DNA of 64,000 nt, from NCBI RefSeq assembly GCF_012641265.1, contig NZ_JABAHZ010000001.1, forward strand, positions 310,001 through 374,000. Reading direction: 5' to 3'. The notes under the pieces were generated by a model. The model saw only the letters and a list, made by a program, of their open reading frames with translations, did not search any database and was not told the origin of the DNA. Both the position numbers and the translations under genes were made by a program. Below are positions 8,096 to 15,037 of the stretch, piece by piece; within the stretch, counting starts at the first letter, position 1; every line of letters starts with the position of its first letter. The stretch is from Chitinophaga eiseniae. Its GTDB lineage: Bacteria; Bacteroidota; Bacteroidia; Chitinophagales; Chitinophagaceae.

Positions 8096-8503
8096 ATGGC
8101 AACAAGAGTTTTCATCAACCTGCCAGTTAAAGACCTGGAACGGTCAATGGCATTTTTCAACGGACTTGGCTACAGCTTTAACCCGCAGTTTACTGACGAC
8201 AGGGCAGCCTGCATGGTAGTCAACGAACACATTTATGTAATGATGTTGGTAGAAAGTTATTTTAAAACATTCACCAGGAAAGAGATAAGCAACGCACACC
8301 AGGCAACTGAAGTATTGCTGGCACTCGATGCCGCCTCCCGTGAAGAAGTGCAGCAAACCATTACAAAAGCAACCGAACTTGGTGGCTCCATTTATGCCGA
8401 ACCACAAGATCATGGATGGATGTACCAGCACAGCTTTGCAGACCCTGATGGACATCAATGGGAAATTGTTTATATGGACCCAACGAACATACCAAATTCG
8501 TAG
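8096..8503 (+). CDS. VOC-family protein (glyoxalase/bleomycin-resistance fold), copy 1
   Basis: A 135-residue protein beginning MATRVFINLPVKDLERSMAF, the start typical of the PhnB/YycE-like branch of the vicinal-oxygen-chelate superfamily. It ends with ADPDGHQWEIVYMDP, in which the Glu is the usual C-terminal metal-ligand position. It is clearly paralogous to the next gene (same VFINLPVKDL start, NPQF..DD centre and DGHxWE..YMD end), so the pair arose by tandem duplication. VOC proteins act in metal-dependent isomerisation, dioxygenation or drug binding, and the activity here cannot be inferred. Bases 8030-8095 upstream contain a -7-like CAATTTTG. Confidence 0.87.
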   Translation: MATRVFINLPVKDLERSMAFFNGLGYSFNPQFTDDRAACMVVNEHIYVMMLVESYFKTFTRKEISNAHQATEVLLALDAASREEVQQTITKATELGGSIYAEPQDHGWMYQHSFADPDGHQWEIVYMDPTNIPNS

Positions 8504-8588
8504 CTAAGGCTGAATTATAAATGCGCTGTACGTATAGTAAAGAACGCTTTTTATTATCATCAACTTTATTCACCAAAAAAATAAAATC

Positions 8589-8999
8589 ATGGCAAAACAA
8601 GTATTTATCAATTTACCCGTAAAAGACCTTCAGCAATCATTGGACTTTTACACGGCAGTAGGATTTTCCAACAATCCTCAATTTTCAGACGACTCAGCAA
8701 AATGCATGGTGTGGAGCGAAAACATTTTTGTGATGATAATGACACACGAAAAGTTTAAAACTTTTGCGACTAAGCCATTAGCAGACACGAAATCAAATTT
8801 AGCCGGACTTTTTTCATTATCGTTAGACAGCCTGGACGAAGTAAATAATTTAGTAACGAATGGACTTAAAGCTGGCGGAACTGAACCAAATGAACTAAGA
8901 GATTATGGTTTCATGCAACAGCGAACCATTGAAGATTTAGACGGACACACCTGGGAAGTTTTCTATATGGACATTACTAAATTCCCGGCTCAACAGTAA
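8589..8999 (+). CDS. VOC-family protein, copy 2 (tandem paralogue)
   Basis: A 136-residue protein starting MAKQVFINLPVKDLQQSLDF and ending DLDGHTWEVFYMDITKFPAQ. It is homologous along its full length to the preceding gene, 85 bp upstream, but clearly diverged. Codon use is AT-richer than in most of the window (many AAA, TTA and ACA codons), which fits the island context. The intergenic space between the two copies is not itself duplicated. Function is unknown beyond the VOC fold. Confidence 0.87.
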   Translation: MAKQVFINLPVKDLQQSLDFYTAVGFSNNPQFSDDSAKCMVWSENIFVMIMTHEKFKTFATKPLADTKSNLAGLFSLSLDSLDEVNNLVTNGLKAGGTEPNELRDYGFMQQRTIEDLDGHTWEVFYMDITKFPAQQ

Positions 9000-9029
9000 A
9001 ACGGATTACGGTCTGTTTTTCTAAAAATT

Positions 9030-9050
9030 TCGACACTTATCTGACACTCA
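9030..9050 (+). repeat. Right cluster of TGACACTCA-type repeats
   Basis: TCGACACTTA (9030-9039) and CTGACACTCA (9041-9050) are spaced 11 bp apart, 36 bp before the right copy of the tRNA-Leu end. They match the left cluster at 4320-4397. Confidence 0.5.
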
Positions 9051-9085
9051 GGAACTTTAAGTAATAATAGCCAGAAAGATAGTAC

Positions 9086-9099
9086 TCCAGTTCTGGGCA
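9086..9099 (+). repeat. attR-like site: duplicate of the tRNA-Leu 3' end
   Basis: TCCAGTTCTGGGCA is identical to the last 14 bases of the tRNA-Leu gene at 4261-4274. No tRNA body is present upstream. A hairpin terminator follows 4 bp later, as expected if this was once the native downstream end of the tRNA gene. Confidence 0.65.
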
Positions 9100-9103
9100 A
9101 TAG

Positions 9104-9137
9104 AAAGGCTTGTAAGCTAAGGCTTACAGGCCTTTTT
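9104..9137 (+). terminator. Terminator after the duplicated tRNA end
   Basis: AAAGGCTTGTAAGC (9104-9117) pairs with GCTTACAGGCCTTT (9122-9135) with one T-G pair and then a T run. It is probably the original tRNA-Leu terminator, left behind by the insertion. Confidence 0.75.
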
Positions 9138-9159
9138 GGCTTGTAAAGCACAACAGGCA

Positions 9160-9963
9160 CTATAACTTAAACCCCTTCAAATCCTTCTTATACGGCTTTT
9201 TAAAGTCATTCAGCATATCAATAATATAGCTCACTTTTTTACATTCGAATAAATGTATAAGCCAGACGCCAATTTTCAGGAACCCTCTGTTCTTAATCAA
9301 ACTGCCTCCCAGCTCCGCGATTTCATTATCGCGCCGGGCAATAAAATCATCGTAGGCACTGCCTTTTTTCAAAGACAGTTCCTCCGCAAAGCACCAGGAT
9401 CCATCCCTGGCGTTGCCAAGACTGAACTGCACCAGCATCGAATTTGATTTGGTACCTCTGAAACCAAGTATCGACATAAAAGGAGACAACACGTTCAGCT
9501 GATTGATGACCCCATATGTAAGTGAAGCCAGGATCAGGTTGATATTATTGTAATCTGTTCTCATACTATCCAGGTTGCCATTGGATACTTCACAGGCAGC
9601 AATGCCCAGGTCGAGATTGATATGGGCATTCATTCCCAGTAACAGGTGCTGTAATATTAAATAGGAACGTTTCTTTATAGCATTGAAGGCCACCTCCCAG
9701 GATCCGGTGACTGGCTTTCCCTGCTGCCACTGATCAAACGCATAAAAATACCGGTTCGCGAACTGAACATCCAGCCGGGTAATATTTTTTCCATCGCCAA
9801 ACTGGCCTGCTGCAATGCCTTCCTTTACTTTCAATGTCACTTTGTAATACAGGGCGGCGAAATAGCCGCTACGATCTTCAGTCTTGATGGCGTTGCCGAT
9901 GATATCTTCCAGCTTTGCCAAAACTTCATCTAAAGTTTGTGCTACTATTGGGGTTGAAGACAT
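9160..9963 (-). CDS. DUF5995-like protein of unknown function
   Basis: A 267-residue soluble protein without a signal peptide or membrane segment. The segment LLLGMNAHINLDLGIAACEV (about residues 107-126) and the following NDYNNIN/ILASL-type helices resemble the DUF5995 family, which is mostly helical and found in Bacteroidota and actinobacteria. WCFAEELSLKKG and a late helix LKIGVWLIHLFECKKVSYI are also visible. The gene is monocistronic, reads toward the island's right end and is separated from it by about 60 bp. No catalytic motif is evident. The family name is from memory of its HINxDL signature and could be wrong. Confidence 0.7.
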   Translation of the reverse strand: MSSTPIVAQTLDEVLAKLEDIIGNAIKTEDRSGYFAALYYKVTLKVKEGIAAGQFGDGKNITRLDVQFANRYFYAFDQWQQGKPVTGSWEVAFNAIKKRSYLILQHLLLGMNAHINLDLGIAACEVSNGNLDSMRTDYNNINLILASLTYGVINQLNVLSPFMSILGFRGTKSNSMLVQFSLGNARDGSWCFAEELSLKKGSAYDDFIARRDNEIAELGGSLIKNRGFLKIGVWLIHLFECKKVSYIIDMLNDFKKPYKKDLKGFKL

Positions 9964-10100
9964 TTACACTTGTTTTTGGTTGTTGTCGCAATATTACAAA
10001 TAAAAGAGCTATATTCAATTTTACCGATCAAGTGCTAACCTAAGATTTCCTGGAGTACCATGCCGCAGGGAAATTTTTTATCTTAAATGAATCTCTATAT

Positions 10101-11618
10101 ATGCACAGCTTCCATTGTAAAAAGATCACTTTATGGTTACTCTTGCTGTTTAAAACAGCGCTGACTTTTTCCCAAATAACAAAGGTTTCTAAGATCCCCA
10201 ACGAAACATTTTCTTTTTCTGCGCCGGAAGACGAAGGATTCTCCTCTAAAGGCTTAAGCGATATATTCACTTATGTGAAGGAAAACAAATTAAATATTCA
10301 CAGCCTTTTAATCGTACGGAATAAGAAGATCGTACTGGATGCCTATTTTTATCCTTTCCGCCCAGGTTTACGGCATGACGTAGCCTCTTGCACAAAATCG
10401 GTGACATCCCTGCTTATTGGAATAGCCATAGATAAGGGCTATATCAAAAGCGAGGATCAATTGGCAGCATCATTTTTCCCGGAAATCAGGTTAACGGGTA
10501 AGGGCTTTGAAATGTTATCCATCAAAGACCTGCTCACGATGAAATCGGGTTTTGATTGCGGCTTTTCAAATGAAGATAGCCTGTTCCATGAATTATTTCC
10601 ATCCGGCAATTGGCCAAAATTTATTTTCAATGTTCCTTTTGCAACTAATCCCGGCCAGCAATTCTCCTATTGCAGTTGTAATTATTACCTGCTGGCGGAA
10701 ATTATTTACCGGGCAACCGGGTTATCCCCAGAAGGTTTTGCTAAGAAATATCTCTTTAATGATTTAGGAATAAAGTCGGTTTATTGGTCGAAAAATAAGC
10801 ATGGCATTAATTACGGTTGGGGAGACCTCGCGCTGCAGCCAATTGATCTCGCCAAAATTGGCCAACTATTGTTAGACGGTGGCAAATGGCATAATAAAAT
10901 CATTATTTCTGCAAACTGGATACAAAAAGCTAAAGCTATGAATACCCTGTTTCCAAACGGAAATGGCTACGGCTATGGTTTTTGGATCGATAAGGACCGT
11001 AACTACAATGCGGAGGGTAGAGGTACACAGCGGTTACATATCGATTCCATACACAACGCCATTGTTGTAGTTACGGCGGGAGGACTTGACGACGATCAGA
11101 AAGAACGGATTGGTGATATTATTGGTAATTCGTTTCACCCGGATAAAAAATTGCCTCGTGATCCGGTTGCCTTTAATAGCCTTAAAAAACTGGAGCTGCT
11201 GGCGGCAAAAACAGTGACTGATTCGCCAAAGTACATTTCTAATACTGCTGAAAAAGAGAAGTTGTTTAATAAAACGATTATTTTTCCTGCAAACAGTTTA
11301 GCTATTGAAAGCGCAGAAATTATATCGAAAGAAGGGAATCTATCCCTTATGCTAAAGCAAACAGGGGAGCAAGCCGTTACCTATCCTTTAGGGACGGGTA
11401 CTGCCTATAAATTTTATCAGGACGCTGGTTCTGGCCATCTATATGCGTTAAGAGGGTATTGGAAAACTGCTAATGAGTTTGAAATTGAATTTAATATGCT
11501 GTCCAAGATTAATAAATACCTGATTGATTTTAAAATGGGGGATAATGGGAGTAAGGTTTCGATTAAAGAAGGGACTCATAAAATTAATGAAGTGTTTCAT
11601 GTATCTGTGAGCAAATGA
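10101..11618 (+). CDS. Secreted serine hydrolase (beta-lactamase class C/PBP-like)
   Basis: A 505-residue protein with a signal peptide (LWLLLLFKTALTFSQ). The beta-lactamase-related domain spans about residues 40-350. It carries the SxxK nucleophile motif SCTK at 96-99 and the second-motif region QFSYCSCNYYLLAEIIYRATG (split here as QFSYCSCNYY and LLAEIIYRATG). The third-motif equivalent is in the YGYGFWIDKDRNYNAEGRG area. This family includes esterases and D-aminopeptidases, so beta-lactam resistance should not be assumed. The tail of about 130 residues after 370 is a separate beta-rich domain, as in many Bacteroidota members. The gene is single, with divergent spacing from the DUF5995-like gene. 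Confidence 0.87.
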   Translation: MHSFHCKKITLWLLLLFKTALTFSQITKVSKIPNETFSFSAPEDEGFSSKGLSDIFTYVKENKLNIHSLLIVRNKKIVLDAYFYPFRPGLRHDVASCTKSVTSLLIGIAIDKGYIKSEDQLAASFFPEIRLTGKGFEMLSIKDLLTMKSGFDCGFSNEDSLFHELFPSGNWPKFIFNVPFATNPGQQFSYCSCNYYLLAEIIYRATGLSPEGFAKKYLFNDLGIKSVYWSKNKHGINYGWGDLALQPIDLAKIGQLLLDGGKWHNKIIISANWIQKAKAMNTLFPNGNGYGYGFWIDKDRNYNAEGRGTQRLHIDSIHNAIVVVTAGGLDDDQKERIGDIIGNSFHPDKKLPRDPVAFNSLKKLELLAAKTVTDSPKYISNTAEKEKLFNKTIIFPANSLAIESAEIISKEGNLSLMLKQTGEQAVTYPLGTGTAYKFYQDAGSGHLYALRGYWKTANEFEIEFNMLSKINKYLIDFKMGDNGSKVSIKEGTHKINEVFHVSVSK

Positions 11619-11625
11619 ACTCCCA

Positions 11626-11655
11626 TTTGTCATTATCGGGATTTAGGTATATTTG
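11626..11655 (+). promoter_or_regulatory. Bacteroidota-type promoter for the 11692 gene
   Basis: TTTG at 11626-11629 and TATATTTG at 11648-11655 are separated by 18 bp. The start codon is 37 bp downstream. Confidence 0.6.
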
Positions 11656-11691
11656 CGTATGTCCCTTTACATTTTATGAAAAAGTGAACCT

Positions 11692-12147
11692 ATGGAGATT
11701 GTATGTACCCAAACAATGAGTGATCATTTGCTTTCTAACGCTGTTTATCTCCTTATACCTCTTGTTTTATGTAGCATGGGAGAAGCTGGTATCGTGTTTG
11801 CTGTTCCAGCCTTGATTTGCTCGATAATTTTCGGTTTGGGTAGCCGGTTTGTGACAACATTACGCATTCAGGGAAATCAGCTGGAGGTAGATTATGTGAA
11901 AGTCTTTCGCCGGTGCACAGCCCATTTTAATATAGCCGATACCGTATTAGAGATAAGAAGATACGATGAATTGCGTCATAATGGAAAATGGCCAACTGGC
12001 CCCATCTACAAATATGATTGGCTACATATCATCGAGCATGGGAAGGACAAATTTTACGTAGATAGCCGAAAGGGATTCCCCTCCTCACAATTTATGATTT
12101 TGTTGCAGGCTTTTGCGGATGCCAAGGCTAGATCAGGGAAAAACTAA
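11692..12147 (+). CDS. Small membrane protein of unknown function
   Basis: A 151-residue protein not recognised as a named family. Two hydrophobic stretches (NAVYLLIPLVLCSM, then IVFAVPALICSIIFGLG) suggest a membrane hairpin at residues 16-50. The remaining C-terminal part (residues 60-145) is beta-rich and PH-like, with VEVDY-type strands around an aromatic segment YKYDWLHIIEHGKDKFYVD. It has its own consensus promoter immediately upstream. It converges on the minus-strand gene at 12198. Nothing in the context suggests a function. Confidence 0.65.
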   Translation: MEIVCTQTMSDHLLSNAVYLLIPLVLCSMGEAGIVFAVPALICSIIFGLGSRFVTTLRIQGNQLEVDYVKVFRRCTAHFNIADTVLEIRRYDELRHNGKWPTGPIYKYDWLHIIEHGKDKFYVDSRKGFPSSQFMILLQAFADAKARSGKN

Positions 12148-12197
12148 GAGATCAACGGTTAATAACAAAAAGCTAAACATCCGGTCCATATAAATCC

Positions 12198-12743
12198 CTA
12201 CCGCTGCATGTTCCCCTGCATAGGAGCATACGCAGGGCCATAAAAAGGAGAATAACCATAGTAACTGCCCCTGCTTACACCAACGCTACCAGAAATAGAA
12301 AATGTCCTGTCGTTGCTGATATACATGACGCCAATTTTTGCCTCGGGGTAGGCTGCAAAGTGGTTAGGTTGCATCAGGCTACTGTTTTTGTTAACCATAG
12401 GCTGATAAGGGATGTTGTTGTAACGGAAGATAGAAGGTGTCACCGATACGCCCCCAAAGGCGAACAGGTTATTGGTCAGCTGACGGTTAAGCTGCCATGC
12501 CAGCGGCACGGACAAAAAAGAGCCGCTCCCTCCTTTAAATGCTACGAAACCGGTGGAAACGCCCGCATACTTCGTTACAAACCATTTCTTATAAATATGG
12601 TTGGTATCATTTGTCTGTTGAGGCTGTTTAAAGGAGGAGGGCATAGCACCAAAAGATGGATCTGTTTGTGCCTTTGCAGCCACACCTGACATTAAAAAAG
12701 CGGCAAAAAGAATGGTCCGTAACATAGCGATAAAGATAAGCAT
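12198..12743 (-). CDS. Secreted hypothetical protein
   Basis: A 181-residue protein with a signal peptide (TILFAAFLMSGVAAKAQ). The mature part is rich in Gly, Ser, Tyr and Asn, with alternating strands (VTKYAGVSTGFVAFKGGSGS, FLSVPLAWQLNRQLTNNLFA, AKIGVMYISNDRTFSISGSV), which suggests a short outer-membrane beta-barrel-like or secreted beta protein. The C-terminus is a low-complexity tail of Tyr, Pro and Gly. ATG 12725 is an alternative start that gives a more conventional signal peptide. I do not recognise the family. It is monocistronic. Confidence 0.65.
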   Translation of the reverse strand: MLIFIAMLRTILFAAFLMSGVAAKAQTDPSFGAMPSSFKQPQQTNDTNHIYKKWFVTKYAGVSTGFVAFKGGSGSFLSVPLAWQLNRQLTNNLFAFGGVSVTPSIFRYNNIPYQPMVNKNSSLMQPNHFAAYPEAKIGVMYISNDRTFSISGSVGVSRGSYYGYSPFYGPAYAPMQGNMQR

Positions 12744-12823
12744 CCTTTTTTTATCAAAATGCTAATAGTATCATAATATCTATATGCCCAAATATAAGGG
12801 AGGTTTGTTGTGACTCCCGGTTA

Positions 12824-12890
12824 TTAAACTAGATTAATCCCAGTTCTTAATATAGGTTATTGGCGATAGTTGCTTAAAGCAGGAGTTTTG
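12824..12890 (+). promoter_or_regulatory. Shared 41-bp element plus promoter, copy 1
   Basis: Bases 12824-12864 align without gaps to 13895-13935 with 29 of 41 identical (TTAAnnTAGATTAA, then TTCTTAA, then GG near the end). A -7-like GTTTTG ends 26 bp later at 12890, at the same distance as in copy 2. It lies upstream of the alpha/beta hydrolase gene at 12998. Confidence 0.5.
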
Positions 12891-12997
12891 TGTCATCATT
12901 CAACACCACTGGTAAAGAATGACTACGAGTGGGCCTTTTATTCATTCGTTAAACGGAGAACCATACTAAAATTAACTATCACCTAAACTCGAAAAAC

Positions 12998-13819
12998 ATG
13001 AACAAGATCACTGTTAAAGACGGCACCGAAATTTATTACAAAGATTGGGGAACTGGTCAGCCCATTGTTTTCCATCATGGCTGGCCATTATCCAGCGATG
13101 ATTGGGACGCTCAAATGATTTTTTTCCTGAACCAGGGCTTCAGGGTCATCGCTTTTGATCGCAGAGGCCATGGACGGTCCAGCCAGACTGCTATCGGGCA
13201 TGATATGGATACCTATGCATCAGATGTAGCGGAGCTGGTAAAAGCACTTGATTTAAAAAATGCGGTACATATCGGGCATTCCACCGGTGGAGGTGAAGTG
13301 ATCCGTTATGTAGCAAAACACGGCAAGGGCCGCGTGGCTAAAGCTGTGCTGGTAAGCGCCGTTACGCCGATCATGGTAAAGAATGAAAACAACCCTGACG
13401 GTGTGCCAATGTCTGTATTCGATGAAATACGCGTTAATACCGCTGCCCACCGCCAACAGTTTTTCCAGGACTTTACGGTTCCGTTTTACGGTTACAACCG
13501 GGAAGGCGCTAAGAAGTCACAAGGTATCATGGACAATTGGTGGCGTCAGGGAATGATGGGAGCCATCAAGGCACATTATGACTGTATTAAGGCTTTCTCA
13601 GAAACAGACTTTACAGAAGACCTTAAAAGCGTTGATATTCCTGTATTGGTCATGCATGGAGAAGACGACCAGATTGTACCCATCGCTACTACCGGTGTGA
13701 AGGCTGCTCAACTCCTGAAGAATGGCCGTTTGATTTCTTATCCTGGTTTCCCGCATGGAATGCCTACTACAGAAGCGGCTACCATCAATGCCGACCTGCT
13801 GGCTTTCATTAAAGAATAG
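12998..13819 (+). CDS. Alpha/beta hydrolase (non-heme chloroperoxidase/arylesterase type)
   Basis: A 273-residue protein with the full alpha/beta-hydrolase triad. The nucleophile is S95 in GHSTGGGE, the acid is in MHGEDDQIVP (about D224), and H253 lies in GFPHGMPTTE. An oxyanion-type HHGWPLSSDDW segment is at residues 26-36. The length, the GHSTGG elbow and the DDQIVP loop are characteristic of cofactor-free haloperoxidase/perhydrolase enzymes, which act as esterases and form peracids. No signal peptide, so cytoplasmic. It is monocistronic, with a promoter element shared with the pirin operon and its own strong terminator. The co-regulation suggests a stress or detoxification role. Confidence 0.92.
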   Translation: MNKITVKDGTEIYYKDWGTGQPIVFHHGWPLSSDDWDAQMIFFLNQGFRVIAFDRRGHGRSSQTAIGHDMDTYASDVAELVKALDLKNAVHIGHSTGGGEVIRYVAKHGKGRVAKAVLVSAVTPIMVKNENNPDGVPMSVFDEIRVNTAAHRQQFFQDFTVPFYGYNREGAKKSQGIMDNWWRQGMMGAIKAHYDCIKAFSETDFTEDLKSVDIPVLVMHGEDDQIVPIATTGVKAAQLLKNGRLISYPGFPHGMPTTEAATINADLLAFIKE

Positions 13820-13839
13820 CAATGAAGGTGATCATTTAC

Positions 13840-13878
13840 AACCAATGGCCGGGAGTTACTCCAGGCCATTGGTTTTTT
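13840..13878 (+). terminator. Terminator after the alpha/beta hydrolase gene
   Basis: AACCAATGGCC pairs with GGCCATTGGTT. An inner stem GGAGT/ACTCC extends it, and six T residues follow. Confidence 0.9.
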
Positions 13879-13894
13879 GAGGGGGGCCGAAATC

Positions 13895-13961
13895 TTAATA
13901 TAGATTAACCCGGTTTCTTAACCTGGTTCATAGGCAAAAGGGTCCATATAACGGAACTTTG
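13895..13961 (+). promoter_or_regulatory. Shared 41-bp element plus promoter, copy 2
   Basis: Second copy of the element at 12824-12890, with 29 of 41 matching positions and identical 26-bp spacing to a -7-like ACTTTG ending at 13961. It lies 19 bp before the pirin start codon and probably drives pirin, the receiver-like gene and the mhq-like genes. Confidence 0.5.
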
Positions 13962-13980
13962 TTTTATAAATATAAAGGCG

Positions 13981-14706
13981 ATGGCACAGTATATTTTTCA
14001 TAAAGCAGACACCCGCGGGCATGATCATCACGACTGGCTGGACAGCCGGAAAACATTCAGTTTTGGCGATTATTATAATCCCAGGAGAATGGGTTTTGGC
14101 GTACTGAGGGTGCTGAATGACGACACACTGCCTGGCGGCAAAGGATTTGGGCAGCATCCGCACGATAATATGGAAATTATCAGTATTCCGTTGAAAGGAA
14201 GCCTCAGACATGAGGATTCGGCCGGGAACAAGGCCATCGCAGCGGCCGGAACCATCCAGGTAATGCACGCGGGTAGCGGCCTGTTTCATAGTGAATACAA
14301 TAACAGCAGTGACGAGGTAGCCGAGTTTCTTCAGATCTGGGTGTATCCCGAAGACCTGAATACGCCACCGCGATATACGCTGGGAGAACTACCACCTCAT
14401 ACGGAAAGAAACCAACTGCATACGTTTATCGGGCCTGATACTCCCAAGGGTATTGCTGTTCGCAAAGATGTATGGTTCAGCACCGGGCATTTCGATTACG
14501 GCGCTTCTTTTACTTATGCGGTACACCAGCCGGGTAATGGCGTGTATGCTTTTGTAATAGATGGCCGTTTCTACATCGATGGGAAGGAACTTTCTGCGAG
14601 GGATGGACTGGGCATATGGGACTCTGAGCATATCGAAATAAAAGGACTAAGTGAGGATGCACGCCTGTTGATAATGGAGGTACCCATGATCATTAACCCG
14701 CAATAA
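13981..14706 (+). CDS. Pirin-family bicupin protein
   Basis: A 241-residue bicupin. The N-terminal cupin has the complete pirin iron-ligand set: H59 and H61 in GFGQHPHDNMEIISIP, and H103 and E105 in GSGLFHSEYN. Start MAQYIFHKADTRGHDHHDWL and the TFSFGDYYNP block are typical of YhhW/pirin proteins. Bacterial pirins of this type include quercetin-2,3-dioxygenases and redox sensors. It opens a likely operon with the receiver-like gene (9 bp downstream), the ring-cleaving dioxygenase and the esterase. This arrangement points to handling of quinones, catechols or related electrophiles. Confidence 0.93.
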   Translation: MAQYIFHKADTRGHDHHDWLDSRKTFSFGDYYNPRRMGFGVLRVLNDDTLPGGKGFGQHPHDNMEIISIPLKGSLRHEDSAGNKAIAAAGTIQVMHAGSGLFHSEYNNSSDEVAEFLQIWVYPEDLNTPPRYTLGELPPHTERNQLHTFIGPDTPKGIAVRKDVWFSTGHFDYGASFTYAVHQPGNGVYAFVIDGRFYIDGKELSARDGLGIWDSEHIEIKGLSEDARLLIMEVPMIINPQ

Positions 14707-14715
14707 TTTATTGCT

Positions 14716-15027
14716 ATGGACAATCACTTAAAACTGCTCGCTGTTGGATACGATCCTGCTATCATGCAGGTGGTAGGGCGACTGCTAAATAGCCACGCCG
14801 GCTGGAATGGCGTTATTGCGCTTACCAGGGAAGAGGGGCTGGAAAAATTGCTCGAAGAAAACTACGACGCCCTGTTGCTTTGCGTAGGCGTAAGCGCCGA
14901 CGATGAGGAAGCGTTTCACAGGGTGGTCAACAACCATCATCTGTCAACCATCATTATAAGACATTACGGGGGCGGCAGTGGACTGCTGGAAAATGAACTG
15001 CGTGCCGCACTCGATCATCAACAATAA
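14716..15027 (+). CDS. Stand-alone pseudo-receiver protein (Cys at the phospho-Asp position)
   Basis: A 103-residue protein that follows the response-regulator receiver pattern: beta-1 LKLLAVGYDP, a helix, beta-2 NGVIALTREE, helix EGLEKLLEEN, beta-3 YDALLLCVGVS, beta-4 STIIIRHYGG. Key residues are missing. The phosphorylatable Asp at the end of beta-3 is Cys56, the acidic pair of beta-1 is reduced, and the Thr/Lys switch is absent. It cannot be phosphorylated in the usual way. It lies between the pirin and the ring-cleaving dioxygenase genes with 9- and 10-bp gaps, so it is co-expressed with them. A Cys-based redox or electrophile response is possible but speculative. Confidence 0.75.
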   Translation: MDNHLKLLAVGYDPAIMQVVGRLLNSHAGWNGVIALTREEGLEKLLEENYDALLLCVGVSADDEEAFHRVVNNHHLSTIIIRHYGGGSGLLENELRAALDHQQ

Positions 15028-15037
15028 AAATAAAACT

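Larger units (their letters stand above)
4261..9099 (+). mobile_element. Putative decayed integrated island in tRNA-Leu
   Basis: This is the interval between two 14-bp copies of the tRNA-Leu 3' end. Each copy is followed by its own T-run hairpin terminator. TGACACTCA-like motifs at 11-12 bp spacing occur just inside both ends. No integrase gene remains. Cargo is a WYL regulator, RidA, a broken YhcG-type nuclease, an isochorismatase-like hydrolase, a Crp/Fnr regulator and two VOC proteins. About 400 bp inside has no gene. The boundaries are read directly; the mobile origin is inferred. Confidence 0.55.

Noticed and set aside
10101..11618. Serine hydrolase as a true beta-lactamase
   Set aside because: The SxxK motif is shared by esterases and peptidases of this fold, and nothing shows antibiotic hydrolysis.
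12859..12876. TTGGCGATAGTTGCT as a sigma-54 promoter before the alpha/beta hydrolase gene
   Set aside because: Only 8 bases lie between GG and GC; the -24/-12 spacing must be 10. The shared TTTG-type promoter explains this region better.
14978..15037. Longer N-terminus for the ring-cleaving dioxygenase
   Set aside because: The extra 20 codons overlap the preceding gene and do not resemble the family; ATG 15038 gives the canonical start.
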